A DNA stretch of 64,000 nt from JAEZDR01 sp039811185 (GTDB lineage Bacteria; Bacteroidota; Bacteroidia; Chitinophagales; Chitinophagaceae). Location of the stretch: NCBI GenBank assembly GCA_039811185.1, contig JBDHYF010000002.1, positions 1 to 64,000 on the forward strand. The letters run 5' to 3'. Below, in pieces: positions 1 to 7,800 of the stretch. Within the stretch, counting starts at the first letter, position 1; each line of letters begins with the position of its first letter. The position numbers and the translations under genes were made by a program. The notes under the pieces were generated by a model. The model was given only the letters and a program-made list of their open reading frames with translations, was not told the origin of the DNA and searched no databases.

Positions 1-1056
1 GCCACCGCCACACAGGCCGAAGCAAAGATCTGGCGTTTAAACAACAACAACGGCGGCACCATTAATCCGGCTATTGTTGCCGATTTCACCGGCACGTTGC
101 AGGCTGCGCACGACAATGCGAACGTTTTGCCGGGCGATACACTGCACGTGGAGCAAAGCAGTGTAAGCTACGGCCCACTGGCCATGACAAAAAGACTCGT
201 AATTATTGGTGCGGGATATTTTCTTGCAGAAAATGCAAAAACCCAGGTAAACACCTCTTACGGTTCTCAGATGACGAATTTAACAATGAGCGGTACTGCT
301 TGCGCCGGCTCTGTTGTTAGCGGTATGCAGATTGGCGGAAGTGTTATTCTGGGATCGAGCAGACTTACCCTTGTAAACAATTTAATTTCCATTCCCAACT
401 GGTCTACGGGCATTGCAATTGGCTCCGGTAGTGCGGCCTCTATTGATTCGGTTACTATCCGTTCAAATTATATTGCCGGTCCTGGCTCCGGAAATTTTAT
501 AGTGGGAACTTCTGGTACCAGCGGGCAGGTTACGCGGTTAAGCATTTCGAATAATTTTTTGAGTTATCCGTATGGTACCCACGCAATCACCTTAGGAGGT
601 AATGCAAGCGGCATTATAAAAAATAACGTGTTCTCGTGCGTGTATGCTTTAAATGTGTCCAATATGTATGTGGTAAACAACATTCACGCTACAACCAGCA
701 ATTCTGCTTACAATGCATTTCAGAACTCGGTAATTGAATACAATTTAGGTTACCGGAATGAGCAATTTAATACGCCTACGGGTGCAAATAACACTATTAA
801 TACTGCCTCTAATCCATTAACCAATAACTTTTTGTTTCAAACCACGGGTTCAACTGATGAAAAACTGAAACTACAGCCCAGTTCTCCGGCAAAAGGTGCG
901 GGTAAAAGCGGTGAGGACATGGGTATTTTTGGCGGCACACTTCCGTACACATTATCCGGATTGCCCGCAGTTCCCAGCGTATACGCCATCACTATTGCAC
1001 CCATCGCAGCGGGAGCTTCTTCCATGTCGGTTACGGTGAGCGCAAAAAGCAACTAA
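1..1056 (+). CDS. C-terminal part of a right-handed beta-helix-like surface protein (5' truncated)
   Basis: The frame is open from base 1, so the gene begins upstream of the window; internal TTG/ATG codons are not credible starts. About 350 residues are visible. The sequence is rich in Asn, Ser, Thr and Gly with short strand-turn units such as NNLISIP, SNYIAG, SNNFLS, KNNVFS and VVNNIH, the pattern of pectate-lyase-like parallel beta-helix proteins of Bacteroidota. The C-terminus ends soon after an SPAKGAGKSGEDMGIFGG motif typical of such proteins. No catalytic residues could be assigned. A terminator follows and a T9SS cargo gene comes next, so a secreted or surface role is likely. The function is unknown. 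Confidence 0.7.
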   Translation, partial: ATATQAEAKIWRLNNNNGGTINPAIVADFTGTLQAAHDNANVLPGDTLHVEQSSVSYGPLAMTKRLVIIGAGYFLAENAKTQVNTSYGSQMTNLTMSGTACAGSVVSGMQIGGSVILGSSRLTLVNNLISIPNWSTGIAIGSGSAASIDSVTIRSNYIAGPGSGNFIVGTSGTSGQVTRLSISNNFLSYPYGTHAITLGGNASGIIKNNVFSCVYALNVSNMYVVNNIHATTSNSAYNAFQNSVIEYNLGYRNEQFNTPTGANNTINTASNPLTNNFLFQTTGSTDEKLKLQPSSPAKGAGKSGEDMGIFGGTLPYTLSGLPAVPSVYAITIAPIAAGASSMSVTVSAKSN

Positions 1057-1062
1057 TTTTTT

Positions 1063-1090
1063 AGCAGGAGGCAGTTAGCTTCCTGCTTTT
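1063..1090 (+). terminator. rho-independent terminator
   Basis: AGCAGGAGGC (1063-1072) pairs with GCTTCCTGCT (1078-1087), with one G.T pair and a 5-nt loop, followed by a short T run. It lies 6 bases after the stop of the beta-helix-like gene and before the next start. Confidence 0.7.
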
Positions 1091-1112
1091 CATCCAATTT
1101 AAAATTATAATC

Positions 1113-3293
1113 ATGAAGTATTTTTTTCTTCTGGTTGTTAGTATGCTTATTGGTTTGGATGGCTTTTGTCAGATAAATAAAGCAGAATATTTTATTGATA
1201 TGGATCCGGGTTTTGGGAACGGCACCAACGTAACGGTTTCCAGTGGAACGGATATAAACTTCGGCTTTACGAAGAACTTATCCGGTGTTGCTCCGGGTAT
1301 TCACAAGTTATATGTGCGTACGCGTAACGCTTCGGGTAACTGGAGCCAAACGGCGGCTCAGGTATTTTACTACGAGCCGGTACAATCGTATACAGCAGGG
1401 AGTATTACCAAAGCAGAATATTTTATCGATACGGATCCCGGCTTCGGAAACGGCACTAACATAGCTGTTACCGCGGGTACGGACATCAATTTTTCGTTTA
1501 GTAAATCGATGGCCGGCCTTTCGAGCGGACTACACCAGCTTAATGTACGCACCCGAAATTCAGCGGGCAAATGGAGCCAAACGGCCACGCAATTGTTTTA
1601 TTACGAACCCGTGCAAACCTATACAGCCGGCAACATTACGAAAGCGGAATATTTTATCGATACCGACCCGGGTTTCGGTAATGGTACCAATGTAACTGTA
1701 ACCGCCGGGGCCGACATCAGTTTCTCTTTTAATAAAAGCCTTTCTGCTTTACCCACCGGTATGCACGCGCTGGGAATAAGAACCCGAAATGCAGCGGGCA
1801 AATGGAGCCAAACGCAGATGCAGTATTTTTATTACGAGTCGATACAAACCTATACAGCACCAAATATTAACCGCATCGAGTATTTCTTCGATAACGATCC
1901 GGGCTTTGGTAATGGTACCAACATACCGTTTACCGCCGGAAAAGATGTAACCGCCAATTTTTCGGGCAGTTTGTCTTCCCTCTCAACGGGCATTCACCGC
2001 CTGTTTGTACGGTCGCGCGATGCCAATGGCCGGTGGAGCATTACGCACTCTCAGTATTTTTATTACGATGCAGTGCAACAGTACGTTACGCCGAACATTG
2101 TTAAAGCGGAGTACTTTGTTGACACTGATCCGGGTTTTGGAAACGGAACCAACATTGCATTAACCGCAGGCAAAGATGTAACGCTTACATTTAATCCTTC
2201 GCTTTCTGCCCTTGCAAACGGCATTCACCGGTTGTACATCAGAACGAGGGATGCAAATGGAGGCTGGAGCATTGCACAGTCGCAATACTTCTATTACGAA
2301 CCGGTAACGAGCTATACCGCAGCCAATTTGGTGAAAATGGAATATTTCGTTGATACGGATCCGGGTTTTGGAAACGGAACCAATATTCCCTTTACTGCGG
2401 GGAAAGAAGTTACAGCGTCGTTCAACAGTGCCATCAGTGCGTTGGGAGAAGGCCTTCACCGCCTTGTGGTGCGCGCTAAGAACGCCGACGGAAGATGGAG
2501 CCAAAGCAGCAATCAGTTGTTTTATAAAGAAAGCGGAGCGGGTTATACACCGGGTACGCTTACCAAGCTAGAGTGGTTCTGGGATACAGATCCCGGGTTT
2601 GGAAATGGAAATATGGTAAGCCTTCCGGCCGGACAAACCGATGTATCCGGATTTGTTTTCAATGTTCCGCTCGATATGTCGTTGCAGGGCGCCAAGCATA
2701 ATTTTTATGTACGTGTGTTTAACGACTGGAGCCATACAACAGTGAAGATGGTAGACTTTACGGGAACCACTTTGCCGGTAACGATGTTAAGCTTTACTGC
2801 TAAAGCAGAAGAAAGCCGGGTGAAAACCGCCTGGCAGGTGAAAGCTGAAATGGATATGAAAGCCTATGTTGTGGAGCATAGCACCGATGGAAAGCATTTT
2901 TCTGAAATCGGCATGCAGGAAGCAACCGGAAACAATCATCAGGATCAGGCCTATCAATTTTATCATAACAACCCTGTGGAGGGAATGAACTATTATCGCC
3001 TAAAGCAAGTTGAAAAGAGCGGCGCGCAGAAATATTCCGCCGTAGTTTCGGTATTGTTTAGCAGTGGAAGAGATGCTGTTGTGGTATATCCAAATCCGGC
3101 GAGCAGTTATTTCCGCATTACTGCTTCGGGAAGCATTAGAGAAGTAATGCTGATTGATATGAACGGGCGTGCTGTAAGAAAGTACACCGTTTCGGCTGAC
3201 TATTCTTTAAGCGGAATTATGTCCGGAGCCTATTTGGTTCGGATTGTTACAAGTGATAACAAAGTTTCTACTAAGTCGTTGTTAGTGAAGTAG
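1113..3293 (+). CDS. T9SS-secreted protein with seven 77-residue repeats
   Basis: The protein has 726 residues. A signal peptide (residues 1-20, ending in GFCQ) is followed by seven tandem 77-residue units. Each begins like KAEYFIDTDPGFGNGTN and contains GIHxLxVRTRNAxGxWSQT and FYYEPV. The seventh unit is diverged and leads into LPVTMLSFTAKAE, a conserved entry to a module that precedes T9SS tails. The last ~75 residues (VVVYPNPASSYFRI to STKSLLVK) form a type A C-terminal sorting domain, so the product should cross the outer membrane by type IX secretion and be anchored or released. The DxDPGFGNG part resembles an acidic, possibly calcium-binding loop, which is an inference. The role is unknown; an adhesin or extracellular structural protein is plausible. 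Confidence 0.9.
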   Translation: MKYFFLLVVSMLIGLDGFCQINKAEYFIDMDPGFGNGTNVTVSSGTDINFGFTKNLSGVAPGIHKLYVRTRNASGNWSQTAAQVFYYEPVQSYTAGSITKAEYFIDTDPGFGNGTNIAVTAGTDINFSFSKSMAGLSSGLHQLNVRTRNSAGKWSQTATQLFYYEPVQTYTAGNITKAEYFIDTDPGFGNGTNVTVTAGADISFSFNKSLSALPTGMHALGIRTRNAAGKWSQTQMQYFYYESIQTYTAPNINRIEYFFDNDPGFGNGTNIPFTAGKDVTANFSGSLSSLSTGIHRLFVRSRDANGRWSITHSQYFYYDAVQQYVTPNIVKAEYFVDTDPGFGNGTNIALTAGKDVTLTFNPSLSALANGIHRLYIRTRDANGGWSIAQSQYFYYEPVTSYTAANLVKMEYFVDTDPGFGNGTNIPFTAGKEVTASFNSAISALGEGLHRLVVRAKNADGRWSQSSNQLFYKESGAGYTPGTLTKLEWFWDTDPGFGNGNMVSLPAGQTDVSGFVFNVPLDMSLQGAKHNFYVRVFNDWSHTTVKMVDFTGTTLPVTMLSFTAKAEESRVKTAWQVKAEMDMKAYVVEHSTDGKHFSEIGMQEATGNNHQDQAYQFYHNNPVEGMNYYRLKQVEKSGAQKYSAVVSVLFSSGRDAVVVYPNPASSYFRITASGSIREVMLIDMNGRAVRKYTVSADYSLSGIMSGAYLVRIVTSDNKVSTKSLLVK
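1173..2789 (+). repeat. seven in-frame tandem repeats of exactly 231 bp
   Basis: Unit starts are at 1173, 1404, 1635, 1866, 2097, 2328 and 2559, each exactly 231 bases apart. The block encoding DPGFGNGTN is the best conserved. Units 1-3 and units 4-6 form two more similar groups (RTRN versus R(S/T)RD), suggesting stepwise duplication. Unit 7 is degenerate. Confidence 0.95.
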
Positions 3294-3318
3294 TGGAGCG
3301 ATGTTATCGGAACTAAGG

Positions 3319-3348
3319 CCGGCTCTTCAAAAAGAGCCGGTTTTGTTT
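3319..3348 (+). terminator. rho-independent terminator
   Basis: A perfect 9-bp stem, CCGGCTCTT (3319-3327) with AAGAGCCGG (3332-3340), and a 4-nt loop is followed by TTTTGTTT. It terminates the T9SS cargo gene. Confidence 0.85.
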
Positions 3349-3470
3349 GTTTAGGGTATGATTGATTTCTTATTTTAGCGGAAGGCGCAAGGCTGTAAGT
3401 TTTTAGGGAAACATTTTTCAAACCCATCCGTGGCCTACAACTATCAGAAAAGCCATAAAATCATATCACC

Positions 3471-3962
3471 GTGAGAAAAAACAAATTGGATGGAAGCTCC
3501 TTTAGCACTACGCTTTCAAAGTTGGATGTAAGCGCCTATAAACACATCAAAACGCAGTCGGATGCCGTATTGCATTTTTTGCAAAACTTAGATATAGAAA
3601 TGATCGACGCTGTTCTTGAGGCTAACCGAACTTATCAGGATATGGAAAAAAGTTTGTTTATATCGAAGTTAGGTCTGGCATTCAATGAATTTGTTCAGGC
3701 AGGAGATACTTACCTAAACCGGTTTCGCGGGTTGTGTAATTCTAAAATATGCAATTACAAGTGCAGTGGATTTCGATTTGTGGGCAATCATTCCCGCAAC
3801 TTTTTCGACTTAATTATCGATATAAAAGATGGAGTTGTGTACGATATTTATGAATGCTCCATTTTTAAAGTAAAGGATGAAGAAATGCCTTTGAGAAAAC
3901 GGGTGGAAATAGATAAGGTTGACGATTTGTTCGACATCGACCAGGATGATTTGCCTTTTTAA
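3471..3962 (+). CDS. conserved hypothetical protein with a Cys cluster
   Basis: This is a 163-residue protein from a GTG start, the first possible start after an in-frame stop at 3456. There is no signal peptide or membrane segment. The middle of the protein has a cysteine group (CNSKICNYKCSG) followed by NHSRNFFDLIIDIKDG and a further YECS, which could form a small metal site. The C-terminus is acidic (DLFDIDQDDLPF). The gene stands alone between a terminator and the opposing toxin island. I do not recognise a named family and assign no function. Confidence 0.7.
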   Translation: MRKNKLDGSSFSTTLSKLDVSAYKHIKTQSDAVLHFLQNLDIEMIDAVLEANRTYQDMEKSLFISKLGLAFNEFVQAGDTYLNRFRGLCNSKICNYKCSGFRFVGNHSRNFFDLIIDIKDGVVYDIYECSIFKVKDEEMPLRKRVEIDKVDDLFDIDQDDLPF

Positions 3963-3978
3963 TGGCTACATTGCCCTG

Positions 3979-4143
3979 TTACCTTTTCAGCCTTCTTCCA
4001 TCTTTTCTGGCAATTTTTTTTATAATGAAATAATCTGGATAACCATAAGCCGATAGCGAAACCAGCCCTTTCGCTATACATCTATAGTATTTTACGCTTT
4101 GATCAGGATCAGCAAATACATTGTCCTTAAAGTATGTAGTGAA
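3979..4143 (-). pseudogene. possible 54-codon remnant downstream of the last immunity-like gene
   Basis: Directly after the TAG of the gene at 4144-4596 the same frame stays open for 54 codons, with a natural-looking composition (for example DPDQSVKYYRC and YGYPDYFIIKKIARKDG), ending at TAA. No start codon is available. The neighbouring paralogues all stop at the position of that TAG, so this is not simply a read-through tail. It may be the 3' end of another lost cassette. It could also be chance. Confidence 0.3.
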
Positions 4144-4596
4144 CTAATCTAAGCGTCTTAGAAAATATTCACCTCTTCTCATTTTATACCCATATAATTT
4201 ATTTTCTTTTTGCTCTATTAAATAAACAATACGCGTTGTAAAAAACTTTCTTCCGTATTGTTGTAAGCTATCTTCAATCTCGTAAGGAGTTAATGACCTG
4301 TTTACATAAGAAGTAATAACTTGAGAATCCGTAACAATAAACTGAGGTTGCTTATAAGCATCAATGAAAAATCCCCGGCATTTTTCTTGGGTTTGAGGAT
4401 GACAAAAGCCTGAAAATATCCAGCTTTCGATTGTTCCGTTTTCGATATAGTCAATATCAACTTTATAAATCTTGCCATAGTTGTGCGGTGAGGCAGACTT
4501 CAATATAAAAACAGTGTCGACCGTTTGCGCATTTGCTTTTTCTCCGAGCAGTAATATTGCTATTAGATAAGTTGTGAGGATAGTTAATTTTTTCAT
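4144..4596 (-). CDS. candidate immunity protein, third copy of the exported small family
   Basis: The protein has 150 residues. A signal peptide (MKKLTILTTYLIAILLL...NAQ) leads into DTVFILKSASPHNYGKI, GFCHPQTQEKCRGFFIDAY, SLTPYEIEDSLQQYGRKFF and a conserved end, YxIEQKENKLYGYKMRRG. Paralogues lie at 5176-5646 and 9001-9474; all three keep a C...C pair and the SLTPYxIxDS block. Each sits 11-16 bases downstream of a gene or fragment ending in the same metallopeptidase-type C-terminus. That pairing is the reason for the immunity proposal, which is inference. A signal peptide would place it in the periplasm or envelope, where it could meet an incoming toxin. Confidence 0.65.
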   Translation of the reverse strand: MKKLTILTTYLIAILLLGEKANAQTVDTVFILKSASPHNYGKIYKVDIDYIENGTIESWIFSGFCHPQTQEKCRGFFIDAYKQPQFIVTDSQVITSYVNRSLTPYEIEDSLQQYGRKFFTTRIVYLIEQKENKLYGYKMRRGEYFLRRLD

Positions 4597-4611
4597 TCTT
4601 AATCAGTTTAA

Positions 4612-4920
4612 TTAATCATTACATTTTCCTCCGTCAGAAAGATGCCTTGAATTTGTATTTATCTGTTCATCATTGCCTAAACTTTGAAGTGTTTGGAAGT
4701 AAAACCTGGATTTTGTCAGGCTTCCGTCTATTACTAGCAGCAGCGACTTGTAAACATCTAAATCATCGCCTGCTTTTGCATAGGTTTGTTGATAGTTGTT
4801 TTTTACAAATTCTCTTAAAGAGATAGCTAAATCGTTTAAATGCATAACCATCCAGTCGTGCTGTGCTAAACCGAACGGTTTTGAAAGATTGTTTTGACAC
4901 CTGGTTGCTTTTGCGGCTAT
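4612..4920 (-). pseudogene. orphan C-terminal fragment of the metallopeptidase-type toxin (copy 3)
   Basis: From about 4900 downward the DNA is a close copy of the 3' end of the full-length toxin-like gene (9491-11176). The shared protein runs from LSKPFGLAQHDWMVMHLND to the DGGKC tail. The open frame begins at 4920, where homology stops, and there is no credible start beyond an internal ATG at 4851. The HExxH segment is absent, so the fragment cannot be an active peptidase. The last ~25 residues have diverged. The paired immunity-like gene follows after 15 bases. It is probably an inactive remnant or recombination reservoir. Confidence 0.75.
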
Positions 4921-5175
4921 TTATCCAACGTAAAAATCGCAAGCAATGTGTCTGCAAAATTTTTCATTCATCTGTAAGTATCAATTTATCGTTTTCGATA
5001 AGGAAAATAAGTTTAATAAAGCAGCGGTTGCTTCTCTACTAATATTTTGCAATCTTTATATTTGCTGGCTTTTCAGTCTTTTACCGTTTTTTCTCGCATT
5101 CTTTTGTTAGCTGCTAAAGCAAGCGACAGCCTCAATCATTATTCTAAGGCTCATGCTATTTATCGAACGATTCAA

Positions 5176-5646
5176 CTAGTCAGTATTTATGCGATAATAT
5201 CCGCCCCTGCGCATTTTATAACCGTTGAGCTTATTATCTTTTTGCTCCACTAAATATATAGTATGGATCTTTAAAAACTTTCTACCATAGAGTTGTAAGC
5301 TATCTGTAATTTGATACGGTGTTAATGATTTTTTTAAATAAGCTATGATAGTTTGCGAATCAGAAATTTCAAATTCCGGATGGTTATAAACATCCATGTA
5401 AAATCCTCTGCAAATTTCATGTTTAGCAGGGTAGCAGAAATTAAAGAAGTTAATGTTTTTTGTTAAGCCAGAATCTAAGTAAGCGAAATGGTTTTCTTTT
5501 ATTCGCCCAATCCCGTATGGAAGAGTCGACTTTACTATATAAATTGTATCGGTTGCAGGGATATCATAATAGGCTGTTTTCATGGTATTCCAAGACGATA
5601 ATGTTAATACAAACATTGTAAGAGCTGAGCTGATTATACTTTTCAT
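5176..5646 (-). CDS. candidate immunity protein, second copy of the exported small family
   Basis: The protein has 156 residues with an N-terminal hydrophobic segment (MKSIISSALTMFVLTLSSW). It shares DTIYIVKSTLPYGIGRI, NFCYPAKHEICRGFYMDVYN, KSLTPYQITDSLQLYGRKF and EQKDNKLNGYKMRRG with the 4144-4596 product. It lies 11 bases after the stop of a truncated toxin C-terminus (5658-6017), repeating the toxin-then-partner order seen at the other two copies. The 255 bases downstream (4921-5175) hold no recognisable gene. An immunity role is inferred from context. Confidence 0.65.
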   Translation of the reverse strand: MKSIISSALTMFVLTLSSWNTMKTAYYDIPATDTIYIVKSTLPYGIGRIKENHFAYLDSGLTKNINFFNFCYPAKHEICRGFYMDVYNHPEFEISDSQTIIAYLKKSLTPYQITDSLQLYGRKFLKIHTIYLVEQKDNKLNGYKMRRGGYYRINTD

Positions 5647-5657
5647 TATTTTAAATT

Positions 5658-6017
5658 TTAATTATTACACTCGCCGCCATCATTAAAAAAGGTACTGGAA
5701 TTTTCTACCTTTTCTTCCCCTCCCAAATCACTTACAGCACTGTCATAAAACCTGGATTTTGCCAGGCTTCCGTCAATTGCCAGGATAAACGACTTGTAAA
5801 CATCTAAATCATCGCCTGCTTTTGCATAGGTTTGCTGATAGTTGTTTTTTACAAATTCTCTTAAAGAGATGGCTAAATCGTTTAAATGCATAACCATCCA
5901 GTCGTGCTGTGCTAAACCGAACGGTTTTGAAAGATTGTTTGTTTCATTATAAGTAAAGTAATCTCTAATTTCCTGAAGCGTGGGATTGTTGATTTGGGAT
6001 GGCCATGCCGCCGGATT
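5658..6017 (-). pseudogene. orphan C-terminal fragment of the metallopeptidase-type toxin (copy 2)
   Basis: Homology to the full-length gene runs from NPAAWPSQINNPTLQEI (6017 downward) through LSKPFGLAQHDWMVMHLND to a GGECNN tail. Residues before this, including HExxH, are missing; the breakpoint is sharp at 6017/6018, and an in-frame stop lies at 6027-6029. The only ATG start (5897) would give 79 residues. At DNA level the 5777-5935 block is nearly the same as 4733-4897 and 9605-9770. It is read as a decayed or silent cassette. Confidence 0.75.
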
Positions 6018-6020
6018 ATG

Positions 6021-6131
6021 AACAAGTTATAATTTACGGTACTGAAAGGATACTCTAAATCGGTAAACAGAATTATAGTAGCATTATATCCATATAACAA
6101 ATTCCGATTGCAGTTGATCTCTTTAATAGAC
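6021..6131 (-). pseudogene. scrambled remnant of a membrane immunity-like gene, with a 34-bp inverted piece
   Basis: Bases 6021-6054 are the reverse complement of 7667-7700 with 2 differences in 34. The following bases up to 6131 match 7487-7583 in direct orientation with an internal deletion (shared CGGTAAAC, GAATTATA, ATTCCGATTG and GATCTCTTTAATAGACT). Both source segments are inside the gene at 7396-7800. The result is a non-coding mosaic wedged between two cassette fragments. Confidence 0.6.
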
Positions 6132-6136
6132 TAACA

Positions 6137-6585
6137 CTAAGTTATGCCGTTATTTTTATCAGTAATAAACCAGTTTCTTATCAATTCGAAGAGCGGCCTT
6201 TGCAAGTACGGCAGGAGGAAACCCATCAGAAAAATTACAGAAAGAAATGAAAACTCTTGTGAGCCTGAAACGGTACTTTCACCAGATACTGCGTATTTCC
6301 AAAAAAAATGGGTAAAACTCCTATCAAACCTGTTACAATTGCTTTCACTTTGATGTTGGTCCCAAAAGGTTTGAAAAAAAATACTACAAGGATTGCGTAA
6401 ATACTACAAATAATGACACTAAACATTACAAAAGAAATAAACAAATCTCCATCGATATGACGAAACAGTTTTCTATCGCTTATAAACAGAGAGGCCACGA
6501 AAAACAGTATCCAGCCTATTATAGAAACCAGAAGGCAATTTATAACACCCGCAATAAATGAAATAAAAGTTGAAACTTTTAGCAT
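6137..6585 (-). pseudogene. membrane immunity-like gene with a frameshift at an 8-base homopolymer
   Basis: From ATG 6585 the frame gives a 116-residue, four-helix membrane protein that stops at 6235, but the end of that frame looks non-native. Adding one base in the A8 run at 6301-6308 (T8 on the coding strand) continues the protein through SFLSVIFLMGFLLPYLQ to a TAG at 6137. That tail aligns with GLLIFFIIGFLLPYFQ of the paralogue at 6923-7399. The restored length is ~149 residues, in line with the 158- and 134-residue paralogues. The start overlaps the end of toxin fragment 6579-6926 by 7 bases. The shift could be real decay, phase variation or a homopolymer sequencing error. Confidence 0.65.
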
Positions 6586-6926
6586 CCTAAGCTTTGTTTT
6601 AGTGCTTGTAAATCGATGTTTCCTTTTAGGTATTGCTTAACATTTTCCCAGTTAGGTCGTGCTTTGATTGTGCTATTTGAATAACTTGTTGCGGATGCAT
6701 GACCACCATTGTCATTTATGTACTTTGCCATATTTTGTTGTATGTTCTGCCATAACTCATCACCCTTATTGAAAATGGTATTTTGAAAGGTGTTGTAAAT
6801 AGGTCCGGAGGCTCTATCCACTCCCATAATATAAAAGCATAACTCATTAGGTGCATTAGGTGGGTTGTATATTCCAAATTCCCTGTTTCCGGAGACAGGA
6901 TGACTCCAATCAAGCGGGGTAGCTAG
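6579..6926 (-). pseudogene. orphan C-terminal fragment of the second (HPVSGNREFG-type) toxin domain
   Basis: The encoded residues LATPLDWSHPVSGNREFG onward to KQSLGC match the last ~115 residues of the cassette at 7794-8897, with the same motif order: HPVSGNREFG, FYIMGVDR, GDxLWxNIQ, MAKYINDNGG, IKARPxWE. The upstream part is missing. The fragment also runs into the 3' end of the gene at 6923-7399. The only in-frame ATG (6827) would give 82 residues. Its 3' end overlaps the following membrane immunity-like gene by 7 bases, exactly as in the longer cassette. Confidence 0.75.
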
Positions 6927-7399
6927 TTGCTATCTATAAATCTTAAGAGTTTCGTTTGGAAATAGGGGAGGAGAAATCCAATTATAAAAAAAATTAATAG
7001 CCCACTTAAAAATTTTAAATCTAAAAGGTCTCTGCTCCCACCGAATGAAACAATAAAAAGATACACTACAATAGGCGCAGTTAAGCCACACACTAAGCAC
7101 CTTATAGAGATTGGGTAGTTTTTTTTGTACAGAATAACTACAAATAATAACCCGTACAGCGTGTAAATTAAAAGTATAAAAAACATCAAGACTCCAGATG
7201 TTTCAACTATATCGAAGCTGTTCAAGTGTGAGTTTTTGAAAAACATATATTGTATATATGATAAAAAAAAACCAAATGCAGATAATATAAAAATATTTAC
7301 ACCTGCCACTACGAGTTTTTGAACTGTTGCTTTGTTCAGCATCCAAAGTGTTGTTTTAGAGGAGCTAAATTTTTGATAAAGAACTGGTTTATTATTCAC
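6923..7399 (-). CDS. four-helix membrane protein, candidate immunity protein
   Basis: The protein has 158 residues with about four predicted membrane helices (around VAGVNIFILSAFGFFLSYI, VLMFFILLIYTLYGLLFVVIL, CLVCGLTAPIVVYLFIVSF and LLIFFIIGFLLPYF) and charged ends. It is a distant paralogue of the proteins at 7396-7800 and 6137-6585; the closing (G)FxLPY block is shared. Its start overlaps the stop of 7396-7800 by 4 bases, so the two are translationally coupled to each other and to the cassette at 7794-8897. Codon use and base composition are AT-rich like the rest of the island. An immunity role is inferred from position. Confidence 0.6.
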   Translation of the reverse strand: MNNKPVLYQKFSSSKTTLWMLNKATVQKLVVAGVNIFILSAFGFFLSYIQYMFFKNSHLNSFDIVETSGVLMFFILLIYTLYGLLFVVILYKKNYPISIRCLVCGLTAPIVVYLFIVSFGGSRDLLDLKFLSGLLIFFIIGFLLPYFQTKLLRFIDSN

Positions 7400-7800
7400 A
7401 AAATAAAAAAGGACCTAATCTTACGATGGGAATAGGGCAGTATAAATCCTCCAAAGAAAAGAATTAAAAGTTTTATTATGTATGTTGAATCGGTAAACGG
7501 AATTATACTAGCCGCAGCATACGTAAAGAATATAAAAACTGCAATGCTACCAATTCCGATTGTAGCTGATCTCTTTAATAGACTGATATTATATCTATAA
7601 AACAATATTATAAAAATAACGGCATAAATTAGATAATCAAGAGTAATAAAAAAAACAAATTGGTAAAGTATCCTTTCAGTACCATAAATCATAACTTGTT
7701 CAGGTAAAAACAAACAAGTAAGGCAAGTGCTAATAATTACCAAAAATGCCAAATTTAAGGCCACCGCCAAATACGCATACACGTTATTTTTTTCTAGCAT
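7396..7800 (-). CDS. four-helix membrane protein, candidate immunity protein
   Basis: The protein has 134 residues with four hydrophobic segments (AYLAVALNLAFLVIISTCL, YLIYAVIFIILFYRY, IGIGSIAVFIFFTYAAASII and LLILFFGGFILPYS) separated by short charged loops. Its ATG lies inside the last codons of the orphan cassette 7794-8897 (7-base overlap). The same overlap is present between fragment 6579-6926 and its own membrane partner. Two adjacent paralogous membrane genes behind one cassette suggest either a two-gene immunity unit or a duplication. It is not assigned to a named family. Confidence 0.6.
   Translation of the reverse strand: MLEKNNVYAYLAVALNLAFLVIISTCLTCLFLPEQVMIYGTERILYQFVFFITLDYLIYAVIFIILFYRYNISLLKRSATIGIGSIAVFIFFTYAAASIIPFTDSTYIIKLLILFFGGFILPYSHRKIRSFFIL

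Noticed and set aside
1173..2789. Regular repeats considered as a CRISPR-like array
   Set aside because: Units are 231 bp, contiguous without spacers and in frame with a secreted protein; no cas gene is nearby.
5047..5253. Plus-strand frame of 68 residues between two island partner genes
   Set aside because: It overlaps the end of the partner gene on the other strand and its hydrophobicity reflects AT-rich sequence; nothing else in 4921-5175 was recognised.
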